Assembly (NCBI GenBank): GCA_002359495.1
Contig: DENB01000055.1
Coordinates: forward strand, 68,922 to 132,921
DNA length: 64,000 bases
Reading direction: 5' to 3'
Source: Enterobacteriaceae bacterium UBA2655
GTDB taxonomy: Bacteria > Pseudomonadota > Gammaproteobacteria > Enterobacterales > Enterobacteriaceae
Shown one piece after another: positions 9,003-16,015 of the stretch. The stretch's first letter is position 1. The number at the start of each line of letters is the position of its first letter. Both the position numbers and the translations under genes were made by a program. The notes beneath the pieces were generated by a model. That model made no database searches. It was not told the DNA's origin and saw only the letters and a program-made list of their open reading frames with translations.

Positions 9003-9571
9003 GCTGGCTCTCCGTCAGAGAAGTCGCCGAGATCAGGAATTGCAAATTGAGTTAGCTTCAGAGCCAGTGCTGTTGCCTCTTTGATCCGTTTAATATCACG
9101 CTTGCGCTGAGCCATAAGTCCGCTTCCCTTCTGTCCGCGAAATGTGAATGACTTTTTATCAAAGTCCGCGATGGCATCCTGAAGTCTTTGCCCTGATAAC
9201 TGAGCCAGATCATTCACCGTCAACTGACCAACTTCTACGCCAGACTCTTTCTCAGCGAGATCAAGCAGCCAGATGCGCAAATCCTTCGCTACCTTTGTGC
9301 GGGACATCATGCCAATGAGGTGGGCACCACGAGGTGAGAAGAGGCGAACCTCAGACTGCAATGCGCCGTAACTCATTGATTTGTCCGAGTTCGTCACTTT
9401 GGTTGTCATGCTTTCTGAAAACTCATCCTTGTGACGCTGGTAAATCTTATTCACCTGCTTAACGCTTTTGTATTCGAGCAATTCGGCAAGATGGTCTGCG
9501 GTGAACCATATTTTTCCATCGCCAGTTACATGAGGTGCGATAGCGTGGTTATTGAAAGTGAGTTCTTTCAT
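8999..9571 (-). CDS. phage antirepressor, BRO-N-type domain
   Basis: 190 aa. The N-terminal half resembles the BRO-N/antirepressor family: KIWFTADHLAELLEY, a conserved SEVRLFSPRGAHLIGMMSR (about residues 73-91), then VAKDLRIWLLDLAEKE. The C-terminal part is basic (AQRKRDIKRIKEA). Such proteins bind and inactivate prophage repressors. Here it lies between the lysis genes and the terminase. A ribosome site (TAAAGGA) precedes the ATG, downstream of a strongly folded leader. The prophage CI lacks an autocleavage dyad, so this gene is the likely inducer. Confidence 0.7.
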   Translation of the reverse strand: MKELTFNNHAIAPHVTGDGKIWFTADHLAELLEYKSVKQVNKIYQRHKDEFSESMTTKVTNSDKSMSYGALQSEVRLFSPRGAHLIGMMSRTKVAKDLRIWLLDLAEKESGVEVGQLTVNDLAQLSGQRLQDAIADFDKKSFTFRGQKGSGLMAQRKRDIKRIKEATALALKLTQFAIPDLGDFSDGEPA

Positions 9572-9589
9572 TTGGTGATTTCCTTTAGA

Positions 9590-9659
9590 AACGAGCCTCG
9601 TTGCCCAGAAACGACGCCCACAGAGAGGTCACCACCTTTAGCGGCGTTTCTCCGAGGCT
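9590..9659 (-). promoter_or_regulatory. folded 5' leader of antirepressor gene
   Basis: Three nested inverted repeats lie just upstream of the antirepressor ribosome site. The outer pair is AGCCTCG (9594-9600) with CGAGGCT (9653-9659). The middle pair is GAAACG-ac-GCC near 9609 with GGCGTTTC near 9643. The inner pair is AGGT/ACCT near 9630. In addition AACGAG-C-CTCGTT (9590-9602) is a local palindrome that competes with the outer stem. This could be an RNA switch or an operator. Seen directly; function inferred. Confidence 0.45.
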
Positions 9660-9718
9660 AGTTACTAGAAGACTCTGTGTCATTGAATGCGCCGGGCATG
9701 GCGCGGTTACTGCGGACA

Positions 9719-9743
9719 TAAAAAAGCCCCGCGAATGCGAGGC
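9719..9743 (-). terminator. rho-independent terminator after lysis genes
   Basis: On the minus strand GCCTCGC-ATTC-GCGGGGC (one T-G pair) is followed by TTTTTTAT. It directly follows the small membrane gene at 9748-9918 and separates the lysis block from the antirepressor. Late transcription modified by Q would read through it. Confidence 0.75.
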
Positions 9744-9747
9744 TCTG

Positions 9748-9918
9748 TTACTTTCTGAGGCTGTTCTTTACTTCGGTTACTATCTGCTGCTGAAGGCGGC
9801 TTAGTTCGTTGCGGTAGCGGCGTTCCTGCCTGTAGTAAATCCAGAAGCCTACCCAGGTCATAACCAGAGCACCGATGCACATACCGGAGAGGATGTTGTA
9901 AATGTTGTAGGCGCTCAT
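9748..9918 (-). CDS. 56-aa small membrane protein
   Basis: Begins MSAYNIYNILSGMCIGALVM, a single membrane segment up to about residue 27 (WIYY), then a basic/coiled tail rich in Arg and Gln, ending SLRK. The ATG at 9918 overlaps the end of the Rz1-like gene (stop at 9915), so it is coupled to the lysis genes. Function unknown; late-region membrane peptides of this kind sometimes affect lysis timing or superinfection. Confidence 0.6.
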   Translation of the reverse strand: MSAYNIYNILSGMCIGALVMTWVGFWIYYRQERRYRNELSRLQQQIVTEVKNSLRK

Positions 9919-10145
9919 TCCGCTTTCTCAGGCTGGCAATTGGCCTTCCATGTTTTGTTATGCGTCAGAATGGCGCGCTTAGTGCGTTCATCCATCGTCA
10001 TGATGTCAGCTTCGGTAATGTAGATGGGTTTCACCCAGTTACACGCGGTGTCGACTACCACGGGGTTAACCTTTGTTGATCCATTCATTGCGCAGCTCGT
10101 TGTCAACATCGCTGCCAGACATACGGGTAACAGTGCCCTGAACAT
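9915..10145 (-). CDS. outer-membrane spanin, Rz1-like lipoprotein
   Basis: 76 aa from the ATG at 10145. The signal sequence MFRALLPVCLAAMLTTSC ends in a lipobox LTTSC, so Cys18 should be lipidated. It overlaps the end of the Rz-like gene by 80 bases in another frame, the usual Rz/Rz1 layout. With Rz it would bridge and fuse the two membranes at the last step of lysis. Unlike lambda Rz1 it is not Pro-rich and has two more Cys, as does its homologue at 29897-30145. Confidence 0.75.
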   Translation of the reverse strand: MFRALLPVCLAAMLTTSCAMNGSTKVNPVVVDTACNWVKPIYITEADIMTMDERTKRAILTHNKTWKANCQPEKAE

Positions 10146-10335
10146 CAGATGCCTCCTTTGCTGTTTCTGTCTGGCGCTGGGATGCGGCCTGCTGGGCTTC
10201 GATAGCCCGCTGGGTTTCGCGCTCACTGGCGGCCTGTTCAGCGGTGGCTTTACCCTTTGAATGCCCCCAGCCGAACACAGTGATTAAGGCAGCCAGAGCA
10301 ACGCCAATAGTGCCGAGGATGTACTCAATGCTCAT
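10066..10335 (-). CDS. inner-membrane spanin, Rz-like
   Basis: 89 aa from ATG 10335 (an ATG three codons earlier at 10344 is also possible). The N-terminus MSIEYILGTIGVALAALITV is one membrane segment, followed by an Ala/Gln/Glu/Arg coiled coil reaching to about residue 65 in the periplasm. It overlaps the holin stop and contains the start of the Rz1-like gene. Member of the i-spanin type by architecture. Confidence 0.75.
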   Translation of the reverse strand: MSIEYILGTIGVALAALITVFGWGHSKGKATAEQAASERETQRAIEAQQAASQRQTETAKEASDVQGTVTRMSGSDVDNELRNEWINKG

Positions 10336-10675
10336 GCTGACCATCCATACGCTCTTTTTGTTCGAGCAGTTTTTTCTGGCGAATGAACTGAGATACCACG
10401 CCGAGCATTACCAGCCCGGGGCCGATGTATGTCAGCCATTGAGGCGGTATCAGGTTTTTAATCTCATCGGGCAATGATGACCACGCGCTTAACATCACAT
10501 CAGGAGCGCTCATCAGGAAAACGCTGAGTGTCGCGCCGATAGAAGCAAGCCAGACTGACCAGGCTTTGAATAGCAACTTCGCATGCGCAACGAACTCAAC
10601 GCTTGTGTACTTTCTGGCTGCCAGTGCGACAACCACTACAGAGAGGATAATCAGAATCCAGATAACAAAGGTCAT
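10325..10675 (-). CDS. holin (three-segment type)
   Basis: 116 aa. Membrane segments at about residues 2-20, 38-56 and 80-100; conserved LLFKAWSVWLASIGATLSV in the middle; charged C-terminus (QKKLLEQKERMD). It starts at the stop of the endolysin gene (ATG 10675, stop 10672-10674). It would time lysis by opening the inner membrane to release the endolysin. It is clearly homologous to the holin at 30344-30688 (shared WSVWLAS and AWSSLP blocks). Confidence 0.75.
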   Translation of the reverse strand: MTFVIWILIILSVVVVALAARKYTSVEFVAHAKLLFKAWSVWLASIGATLSVFLMSAPDVMLSAWSSLPDEIKNLIPPQWLTYIGPGLVMLGVVSQFIRQKKLLEQKERMDGQHEH

Positions 10676-11139
10676 AGCAGCCCCTTGTAGATATCGTACG
10701 TGCCGGTTCGCATCACTTCGGCATGGCGCTGAGCACGTTTAGGAGTTTGCGTTGCCCATTTGCTGTTAAGCATTCCAGCCGCAGCGCCGGAGAAGTTTCC
10801 TGCCGCCACCATAGCGAGCGTGTTCTTGAAACCAGCCAGACCATTTATACCGAGTTGGTAGGCCATGCTTTGCAGAACGTCCGCACGGGCCGGGTTGCAT
10901 TGTTTGAGAGCTGCTGCGATCGACGGCTGCGCCTTCATGTCGGCCAGACGGCTGGTTACTATCTCTTGCAGCCAGACGTCAGAGACGTTTTTTGTAAGGC
11001 TGAATGTATAATTACTTACTGCTGCGCCTTTCGGTCCAATCAGAAAGCCAACGCCTACGGTTGGATAGCCTTCTGTGTCGATGTAGGGACGAGCACGGAA
11101 GCCCTCCTCAAAGTTAAGTAGCGGGATAATCTGGCTCAT
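10672..11139 (-). CDS. endolysin, T4-lysozyme type (GH24)
   Basis: 155 aa. The GH24 triad is visible: Glu12 (FEEGF), Asp21 (YIDTEG) and Thr27 (YPTVGVG), spaced as in T4 lysozyme. The C-terminal half carries RADVLQSMAYQLG. It cleaves the glycan strands of peptidoglycan. No signal-arrest segment is seen at the N-terminus, so export should need the holin encoded directly downstream. Homologous to the enzyme at 30685-31152. Confidence 0.9.
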   Translation of the reverse strand: MSQIIPLLNFEEGFRARPYIDTEGYPTVGVGFLIGPKGAAVSNYTFSLTKNVSDVWLQEIVTSRLADMKAQPSIAAALKQCNPARADVLQSMAYQLGINGLAGFKNTLAMVAAGNFSGAAAGMLNSKWATQTPKRAQRHAEVMRTGTYDIYKGLL

Positions 11140-11444
11140 TTAGCCTCGTCCTCTTTCACGACTTCTTTCACCTTATTGGCGGTTTTGTCTGCCGTCCGAT
11201 CGGGCAGGACGTCCAGCTTCTTCTGCAAATCTGTTACCTGCCCGGCCAGTTGTGCAACTTTCTGGTCACGTCGTTCTGCGACAGCCCGGTAATCTTCGCG
11301 GATGCCTTCAATCTGCTCGTTAGCGCGGTTACTGACGTAGGTGAAAATAATCGTCATTACGATGCAGATAACGCTGAGCGTCAGCAGTAACGCCCCGTAA
11401 ATGATGCTTCGCTTGTGCTTTGTTTCGTTAGTTGTTTGTACCAT
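11136..11444 (-). CDS. membrane-anchored coiled-coil protein, late region
   Basis: 102 aa. A membrane segment at about residues 14-36 (IIYGALLLTLSVICIVMTII) is followed by a periplasm-facing or cytoplasmic coiled coil up to the Lys/Glu-rich end. It overlaps both the upstream 131-aa gene and the endolysin start, so it is translationally coupled to the lysis operon. Function unknown; could modulate lysis. Confidence 0.6.
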   Translation of the reverse strand: MVQTTNETKHKRSIIYGALLLTLSVICIVMTIIFTYVSNRANEQIEGIREDYRAVAERRDQKVAQLAGQVTDLQKKLDVLPDRTADKTANKVKEVVKEDEAK

Positions 11445-11823
11445 CGCTGCCGTCCTCTAGGTTGGCGATCAGCCTGGTAACCTCATTTCTGAAACGTTCA
11501 TCGCCAGCCGCGTTTGTGGCCTCCGACATAGCAAGCAGAATTCCCAGCGCATTTTTAATAAGACGCAGATCTGTCTCCAGCGTGGATATTCTTCTCAGGT
11601 GCTTGTTCTGTTCGTCTCGCAGACTGTCATTTTCTTCACGCAGAAGCGCATTGCTCTCTTTAAGCAATATCACCTGCTCTTTGTAGCTGGTGATGATTTC
11701 TCCGCCTGCCTTACTGTTTGTGACAATCGCGGCAATGCCCGCAATTACTGGCTTCCAGAATAGAGCCACCGCCCCGCCACCTAACAGCAGAGCGCCGATA
11801 CTTGTGATTAAGCTATTCTCCAT
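11428..11823 (-). CDS. membrane-anchored coiled-coil protein, first gene of lysis operon
   Basis: 131 aa. Hydrophobic N-terminus (about residues 6-35: ITSIGALLLGGGAVALFW), then a long heptad-like stretch (residues 48-90) rich in Leu, Glu and Arg. It overlaps the next gene by 17 bases. It is the first protein gene after the late promoter and the phage tRNA. I do not recognise it. Confidence 0.6.
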   Translation of the reverse strand: MENSLITSIGALLLGGGAVALFWKPVIAGIAAIVTNSKAGGEIITSYKEQVILLKESNALLREENDSLRDEQNKHLRRISTLETDLRLIKNALGILLAMSEATNAAGDERFRNEVTRLIANLEDGSDGTNN

Positions 11824-12070
11824 GCCCGACCTCGCATGGATGTGAATGAGGATTGTTCATAGCCGTCTCCGGCATTGCCCGGAAACTTCCGGCCTTATGC
11901 TGTGAAGAAAAGAGCGCCTGGTGTAAGTAGGACGCAGGAAGAAGAAGCGCGGGGAAATCCTGCAGGCGCTTAAACGAGAAAAGGCCAGCTCTTTGGCTGA
12001 CCCTTTGTAATTGGTTATCCCTTTGAGAGGATATTTAGATTGATATCCCCAGGTGAGGATATGCAAAATT

Positions 12071-12145
12071 TGGCGGGAGAGGCTGGATTCGAACCAGCGA
12101 CCAATCGGTTAACAGCCGATCGCACAACCCCTGTGCTTCTCACCC
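12071..12145 (-). tRNA. phage-encoded tRNA-Asn (GUU)
   Basis: 75 nt with encoded CCA. D stem GCAC/GTGC with 7-nt loop, anticodon stem ATCGG/CCGAT with loop CTGTTAA (anticodon GTT), variable loop TGGTC, T stem GCTGG/CCAGC with TTCGAAT loop. Acceptor GGGTGAG/CTCTCCC has one T-T mismatch at pair 4-69, and position 8 is A instead of T. It lies between the late promoter/terminator and the lysis genes, where lambdoid phages often carry tRNAs. Confidence 0.85.
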
Positions 12146-12157
12146 TGAATTCTGGAA

Positions 12158-12191
12158 ATAAAAAACGCCTCTCGGTTGGTAGCCGGAGGCG
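12158..12191 (-). terminator. late-leader terminator (tR'-like)
   Basis: On the minus strand CGCCTC (12186-12191) and GAGGCG (12166-12171) pair around a 14-base loop, followed by TTTTTTATTT. It lies about 70 bases downstream of the late promoter and before the tRNA and lysis genes, exactly where Q-dependent lambdoid phages have the terminator that Q overrides. Confidence 0.75.
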
Positions 12192-12268
12192 CTTTAATCA
12201 CTCACATCGTGATGGAACCTTTTTTTAAGCTGCGCTTTAACAACCGGGCGCAAATTCAACTGTTAGGA

Positions 12269-12297
12269 ATCATATCCCCAGCTTCCTGAAAAGTAAA
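12269..12297 (-). promoter_or_regulatory. late promoter (pR'-like)
   Basis: Minus-strand -35 TTTACT (12292-12297), 17-base spacer and -10 TATGAT (12269-12274). It sits just after the Q gene and before the late terminator and lysis genes. Q would load here and make the polymerase terminator-resistant. Confidence 0.7.
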
Positions 12298-12334
12298 TAG
12301 CCCACGACAAAATAATGAGCTATTTCCGATTGCG

Positions 12335-13156
12335 TTATGCGGTTACTTTATTCAACGCAGCATTCGCCCATGACTCTTCAATCTCCAACTTACCTATAAG
12401 CTGGTCATAGAACGGCTTCCCGCTCCGATCCCAGGTCGCCAGGCTAATGCTGTCGGTAATCGCGGAGATAGCCCGGAACGCTTCGATTGCAGGAATGCGC
12501 TCGAATCCTCTCCCACCACAACGTTTGCAGTCGCCCATTACCGGAACGCCCTGCCTTTTGCTTTCTGCTTCCATTACTGCCCGCCCCCTACCCTTGCAAT
12601 CACGGCACGCCGACGACACAACGCACTTCCCTTTGCAATCTGGACACAGAACACGCTCCGTATCCCTCACCTGATAGCTGGTATTCTCAGGCAGAGATTC
12701 ATCCAGGCGCTTTATTTCCGTCACCGCGCCGGGGCGCTGAGTGCCGAATCGCGATTTCATCGTGAACACTTCCGCATCGATAAAGCCGGTGGCGCTACAG
12801 CATTTGCAGGGCTTCTTGCTTGATGCGCTCTGGCAATAATCCATGTAGGCATAAGTTGCGAGAGTTTGCAGTACGGCTGGCTTAATATCTGTTTCAAGCT
12901 TGCGAAGTGCGGCAACCCGGTCGCAGGTCTGCATTGCAAATTCAGTTAAGAGCGAGACGGCGCGGGCGGCGTCGTTCTTGCTCACTCCAACCTTCCCCAT
13001 GAAAGCACAAAAACCCAGCGGAGCGATGGACTGAACCATACCCATGGCGGCCATCTGGTCGGTGCCCGTGAGCGCATCTGATTTCGTTGCCGGCGGCATG
13101 CCGGTAAAGCTCGCTGTCTTCGGAAAGTGATATTTCACTGTGGCTTCTAAGCTCAT
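12335..13156 (-). CDS. Q: late antitermination protein Q, zinc-finger type
   Basis: 273 aa from ATG 13156 (a GTG four codons upstream is less likely; the ATG overlaps the stop of the preceding small gene as ATGA). DnaJ-like zinc motifs are visible: CKCCSATG, CPDCKGKC, CRDCKGRG and CKRCGGRG (about residues 120-215). This is the pattern of the phage-82-type Q antiterminators. It should bind the late promoter region to drive all late genes to the left. Confidence 0.85.
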   Translation of the reverse strand: MSLEATVKYHFPKTASFTGMPPATKSDALTGTDQMAAMGMVQSIAPLGFCAFMGKVGVSKNDAARAVSLLTEFAMQTCDRVAALRKLETDIKPAVLQTLATYAYMDYCQSASSKKPCKCCSATGFIDAEVFTMKSRFGTQRPGAVTEIKRLDESLPENTSYQVRDTERVLCPDCKGKCVVSSACRDCKGRGRAVMEAESKRQGVPVMGDCKRCGGRGFERIPAIEAFRAISAITDSISLATWDRSGKPFYDQLIGKLEIEESWANAALNKVTA

Positions 13157-13317
13157 GCGTACATCCACCTGATTGCTTTGCTGATCAGCCGCTTTCTGGC
13201 GGGCATCCCCAGTTCCTGAATGCAGTGGATTTCCGTTTCCACCTTGTGAAGCTCCTGCTCCAGCTGCTTACGGCGATGGCTGAGCATCGCGAGCCGGTAG
13301 TGGTGAAAGGTTTTCAT
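13153..13317 (-). CDS. 54-aa basic coiled-coil protein
   Basis: Starts MKTFHHYRLAMLSHRRKQLE and ends AIRWMYA. It is Arg/Lys/Glu-rich and helical. The ATG at 13317 overlaps the rusA stop, and its own stop (TGA) overlaps the Q start (ATGA), so it is a real link in a tightly packed operon. Small basic helical genes commonly lie between rusA and Q in lambdoid phages. No function known to me. Confidence 0.6.
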   Translation of the reverse strand: MKTFHHYRLAMLSHRRKQLEQELHKVETEIHCIQELGMPARKRLISKAIRWMYA

Positions 13318-13679
13318 GCTGTTCCCTCCAGTTCAGTAATGACAATCGCCAACTTGCCGCCCTGCACTTTTTCCCGCCTGCGCACCCGGAAATCATCAAT
13401 CTGCTCGTCATCTACCATGAATCCGGCGCTGGTTAGCGAATCGAAAACAGCCTTCAGCAGGTTGTCGAGGTCGCGGCGGCGCTTATCCGGGGCGTGTGCG
13501 TCGATGGTGATTCTGAGACGTGCTGTGGTGTTTATTGCGAGGTTTGCTGCGGTGATTATGCTGTGTACTGCGGTTTGGTACTTCTCTCCCTTTTCGCTGA
13601 TGTAGTGCCTGCCTCTCGCGTGTCGCCAGTAGGTATTCACTGTCGGCGGCCAGGGTAACTCCAGCCGGTAATCATTCAT
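13314..13679 (-). CDS. rusA: RusA-type Holliday junction resolvase
   Basis: 121 aa. LPWPPTVNTYWRHARGR at the N-terminus and DNLLKAVFDSLTSAGFMVDD with the acidic residues (Asp at about 74 and 93-94) are the RusA signature. The enzyme cuts four-way junctions made during phage recombination and replication so DNA can be packaged. Located upstream of Q as in many lambdoid phages. Length matches the family (about 120 aa). Confidence 0.93.
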   Translation of the reverse strand: MNDYRLELPWPPTVNTYWRHARGRHYISEKGEKYQTAVHSIITAANLAINTTARLRITIDAHAPDKRRRDLDNLLKAVFDSLTSAGFMVDDEQIDDFRVRRREKVQGGKLAIVITELEGTA

Positions 13680-13963
13680 GATATTGCGATCCTCCCTTCC
13701 CGGCTCAGTCGCTGCACGGTGAGCACGATAGCCCGGTCCATCAGCGCGCGGCGCTCTTCCCGCGTCAGGTTTTTGCCACTATCAATATCGGTGTGACATG
13801 TCACGCATAGGGCGGCGGTGAGGCTGTCGTCAACCTTCAGGCCCATGCCCTTACCTTCGTTGCGGTGCGCCACCTGGACGCCATACGCGCCGCAAAGTAC
13901 GCAGCACTCAATCTGGCCGACGGCCGCCAGCCACTTCCGGCTCCGGTAAGTCTTCATCGCCAT
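13676..13963 (-). CDS. DUF1364-type nuclease-like zinc protein
   Basis: 95 aa. CVLCGAYGVQVAHRNEGKG followed by CVTCHTDIDSGKNLTREERR gives two CxxC pairs and conserved AHRN/CH residues, as in the DUF1364 (HNH-like) phage proteins. Probably a metal-binding nuclease-like factor in recombination; activity is not established. ATGA-type overlap with rusA. Confidence 0.75.
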   Translation of the reverse strand: MAMKTYRSRKWLAAVGQIECCVLCGAYGVQVAHRNEGKGMGLKVDDSLTAALCVTCHTDIDSGKNLTREERRALMDRAIVLTVQRLSREGRIAIS

Positions 13964-14156
13964 CCCCCTGCATCGCCGCGTGCGGGTCGGTCATTTCGTA
14001 ATACGCTGCGCACTCGTCGCAGAGATCGATGCATGGCGCGCCGGAACATGGCAGATCCAATTTCAGTGACGCCCCACAGCCAGCGCAGGCCGAAACACAT
14101 TGCGCGCCAGCGCCAGTAGGCGGACTTGACGGGGTTATGTCGTTCAGCTTCTTCAT
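13908..14156 (-). CDS. Cys-rich zinc-ribbon-like small protein (overlapping frame)
   Basis: 82 aa from the ATG at 14156. CVSACAGCGAS and CIDLCDECAAYY give two paired-Cys knuckles, then an acidic tail. It overlaps the 104-aa frame 13954-14268 by about 200 bases and the DUF1364 gene by 56. Either or both may be translated; the zinc-knuckle pattern argues that this one is a protein. Confidence 0.45.
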   Translation of the reverse strand: MKKLNDITPSSPPTGAGAQCVSACAGCGASLKLDLPCSGAPCIDLCDECAAYYEMTDPHAAMQGDGDEDLPEPEVAGGRRPD

Positions 14157-14268
14157 AGCGGTAATCAACCTCGCAGGGTTCGCAGTTGGCTCCGTAAAAA
14201 TGCCTGTCTTCTGAGGTTAAGGTCAGATGGCATCGACAGCATCGGCTACGACCAGATTTTTTGCTCAT
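13954..14268 (-). CDS. zinc-knuckle protein with basic C-terminus
   Basis: 104 aa from ATG 14268. N-terminal CCRCHLTLTS and CEPCEVDYRY make a four-Cys zinc site, followed by NPVKSAYWRWRAMCFGLRWLWG and a basic tail. The second half shares DNA with the 13908-14156 gene in another frame. The first 40 codons do not overlap anything and are the best-supported part. Function unknown; small zinc proteins of the nin region are common. Confidence 0.5.
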   Translation of the reverse strand: MSKKSGRSRCCRCHLTLTSEDRHFYGANCEPCEVDYRYEEAERHNPVKSAYWRWRAMCFGLRWLWGVTEIGSAMFRRAMHRSLRRVRSVLRNDRPARGDAGGWR

Positions 14269-14446
14269 AGGTTCGATCTCTTCGTGGTTCGCTCTTACCT
14301 TCAGGCAGCATCGCGCTGACGAGCCAGAGGCGCGGATCGGCGGCGAGCGTCTTTTGGGCTTGAATGTTGCGGGCGGCGTATCGGGAAAGAAGTTCGTTTG
14401 CAGTGTCGGTGTCGACGGGGTCATGGGTGAACCAGGTTTGCTTCAT
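14246..14446 (-). CDS. hypothetical 66-aa nin-region protein
   Basis: Starts MKQTWFTHDPVDTDTANELL and ends EQKIWS. The ATG at 14446 overlaps the stop of the NinH-like gene, and its end overlaps the next start, as elsewhere in this operon. No recognised motif. Confidence 0.5.
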   Translation of the reverse strand: MKQTWFTHDPVDTDTANELLSRYAARNIQAQKTLAADPRLWLVSAMLPEGKSEPRRDRTYEQKIWS

Positions 14447-14739
14447 GGCCTGCCTCTTTTTGCCATGTAATTGCCGTGGGCTGTCATCAGCACGCCGTTT
14501 ACGACAACATGCTCTTTGCAGTCGAAGTCTCGCGCCAGCGCACTTATACGGGCACGATGCGCATTCAGGACGCGGGCTACCTCGCTGATATTTCCGCGCG
14601 TCTTCACCAGCATTTCAGGCACGGAGGTGATTTTTTCTCTCGATGTGCAGACAGACTCATGAGCAATGAGCGCTTTTTCGAACATTTCGAGCATGGCTGC
14701 CCGCGATGTCATGCGGGTTTCTGGTGAGATAGCCTTCAT
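14443..14739 (-). CDS. NinH-like helix-turn-helix protein
   Basis: 98 aa. The segment VPEMLVKTRGNISEVARVLN (a Fis-like helix-turn-helix, residues 43-62) followed by HVVVNGVLMTAHG matches the layout of lambda NinH, with an extra 40-residue N-terminus. Likely a small DNA-binding protein. ATGA overlaps on both sides. Confidence 0.6.
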   Translation of the reverse strand: MKAISPETRMTSRAAMLEMFEKALIAHESVCTSREKITSVPEMLVKTRGNISEVARVLNAHRARISALARDFDCKEHVVVNGVLMTAHGNYMAKRGRP

Positions 14740-14930
14740 GCTGCGCTCCTGATTTCAGTGTTAACCGTACCCTGCTGGCTGGTGGTGAACATGGGATAAC
14801 GGGTGGGATCGAATGGCCCGACTTCCATCACGGCGGCGCTGCGCTGGTAAACGCTGTGCGGTTTTCGATGGACGTGAGCAAGCCACACAGCCTCGTCAAC
14901 GGCTGCGTCAATATCGGTGAATGTGGTCAT
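14736..14930 (-). CDS. hypothetical 64-aa phage protein
   Basis: Starts MTTFTDIDAAVDEAVWLAHV and ends TEIRSAA. Packed between its neighbours with a 4-base overlap to the NinH-like gene. Not recognised. Confidence 0.45.
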   Translation of the reverse strand: MTTFTDIDAAVDEAVWLAHVHRKPHSVYQRSAAVMEVGPFDPTRYPMFTTSQQGTVNTEIRSAA

Positions 14931-14936
14931 GGTTTC

Positions 14937-15386
14937 TCAGAAGAACGAATACAACTGGTTGATGATGTTCTGGTCGCGCGTACTGGCGAATACGTGGCGG
15001 ATCGCCGCGTTAACCAGAGCTGAATAGCAGCGCTCAAACTCGTCCGCTTCCATGTTGGCATATGCCAGGCTTTTCGCTTCCGTCCTGATGTCACCGTTAA
15101 GCCGCACGGTCTGCTCATAGAATCCGGCCAGAATGGTCAGATCTTTGCGGAACCGGTCGAACTGAGTGGCTTCGTCAGCATGCTCAAGGCCTGCCCGGTC
15201 GGCCGCCCAGTGCTGAAAACAGAAGTGAAATAGCGCGAAGGCTTTGCGATGGAATGCGGGGTTACGGGTTAGCTTTGCTTCGAGGGTGTACTGCTCGCCA
15301 TTTTTGAATTTTGCCAGGCGGGGCAAATCGTGATCAAACGCAGGTGCAAATACGCCGCCGGCGCCCTTTATCATTTCTATCTGCAC
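14937..15386 (-). CDS. DUF1367 family phage protein
   Basis: 149 aa. The stretch RNPAFHRKAFALFHFCFQHW (residues 41-60) with the later FRKDLTILAGFYEQT is the hallmark of DUF1367 proteins found in the nin region of lambdoid phages. Molecular role unknown. Located 6 bases before the next gene. Confidence 0.75.
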   Translation of the reverse strand: MQIEMIKGAGGVFAPAFDHDLPRLAKFKNGEQYTLEAKLTRNPAFHRKAFALFHFCFQHWAADRAGLEHADEATQFDRFRKDLTILAGFYEQTVRLNGDIRTEAKSLAYANMEADEFERCYSALVNAAIRHVFASTRDQNIINQLYSFF

Positions 15387-15389
15387 ACT

Positions 15390-15587
15390 TCATCCCCCTT
15401 TTCCCTTCAACTCATCAGCCAGGATCGCGTGAATATCACCGGCGAAGATGGCGCTGTGCTTCAGCAGCTCTTTCGCCTCTTCCAGAGTTTGCGGTTCCCG
15501 CGCTACCAGCGTTTGCCAACCTTCGGCGATGTTGCGCGCCTGAGACAGCTGGCCTGTCTGGCGGGGAAAGTTGATTACATTGGTCAT
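15390..15587 (-). CDS. hypothetical 65-aa phage protein
   Basis: Starts MTNVINFPRQTGQLSQARNI; contains a mostly helical sequence with SAIFAGDIHAILADELKGKG at its end. Start overlaps the stop of the 143-aa gene upstream. Not recognised. Confidence 0.5.
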   Translation of the reverse strand: MTNVINFPRQTGQLSQARNIAEGWQTLVAREPQTLEEAKELLKHSAIFAGDIHAILADELKGKGG

Positions 15588-16015
15588 TTTTCCCCCTTGA
15601 CTTTCACGAGTCGATCGCCAGCCTCAAGCAACGCCATATTCACGTCGTTCAGCCTGAACTGAGACGTTTTGATGCGTGCCCGACAGTTAGTTTCCTCGCG
15701 CCTCAGTTTTTCCAACCCTTCTCGATGTTGCTTAATTTCACCGCGCAGGCCTGTCAGCTCCCAATCCAGCTTGGTTTCCTTGTTCGCTATGGACAACACC
15801 CAGTCGAACGGATCGATAACCTTTCCACACAACCGGCAATTGATAACGCGGCGGTGCTCATCGGTCTCGACTTTATTGTGAAAGCAGTGCTGAAAGGCAG
15901 GTTTTGGTGCCTCGGTTACGTTACGCATTTCGCGAATGTCGGCATTGCTGTCAAACCGCTTTGTAAACGCCAGGACGTTATCTGAATCATCCGGGTATTG
16001 GCTGTTCTCGCTCAT
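15584..16015 (-). CDS. 143-aa zinc-knuckle/coiled-coil phage protein
   Basis: The middle has a His/Cys cluster (HCFHNKVETDEHRRV then CRLCGKVIDPFDW, residues 43-74) suggesting one zinc site, and residues 90-140 form a coiled coil. The ATG at 16015 overlaps the TGA of the 49-aa gene before it. Such proteins are found downstream of the P gene in several enterobacterial prophages. Function unknown. Confidence 0.6.
   Translation of the reverse strand: MSENSQYPDDSDNVLAFTKRFDSNADIREMRNVTEAPKPAFQHCFHNKVETDEHRRVINCRLCGKVIDPFDWVLSIANKETKLDWELTGLRGEIKQHREGLEKLRREETNCRARIKTSQFRLNDVNMALLEAGDRLVKVKGEK

Noticed and set aside
11857..12066. 69-aa frame on the minus strand just left of the phage tRNA
   Set aside because: Composition is Arg/Ser-rich and unlike a protein, and it lies in the short leader between tRNA and the first lysis-operon gene without a good ribosome site.
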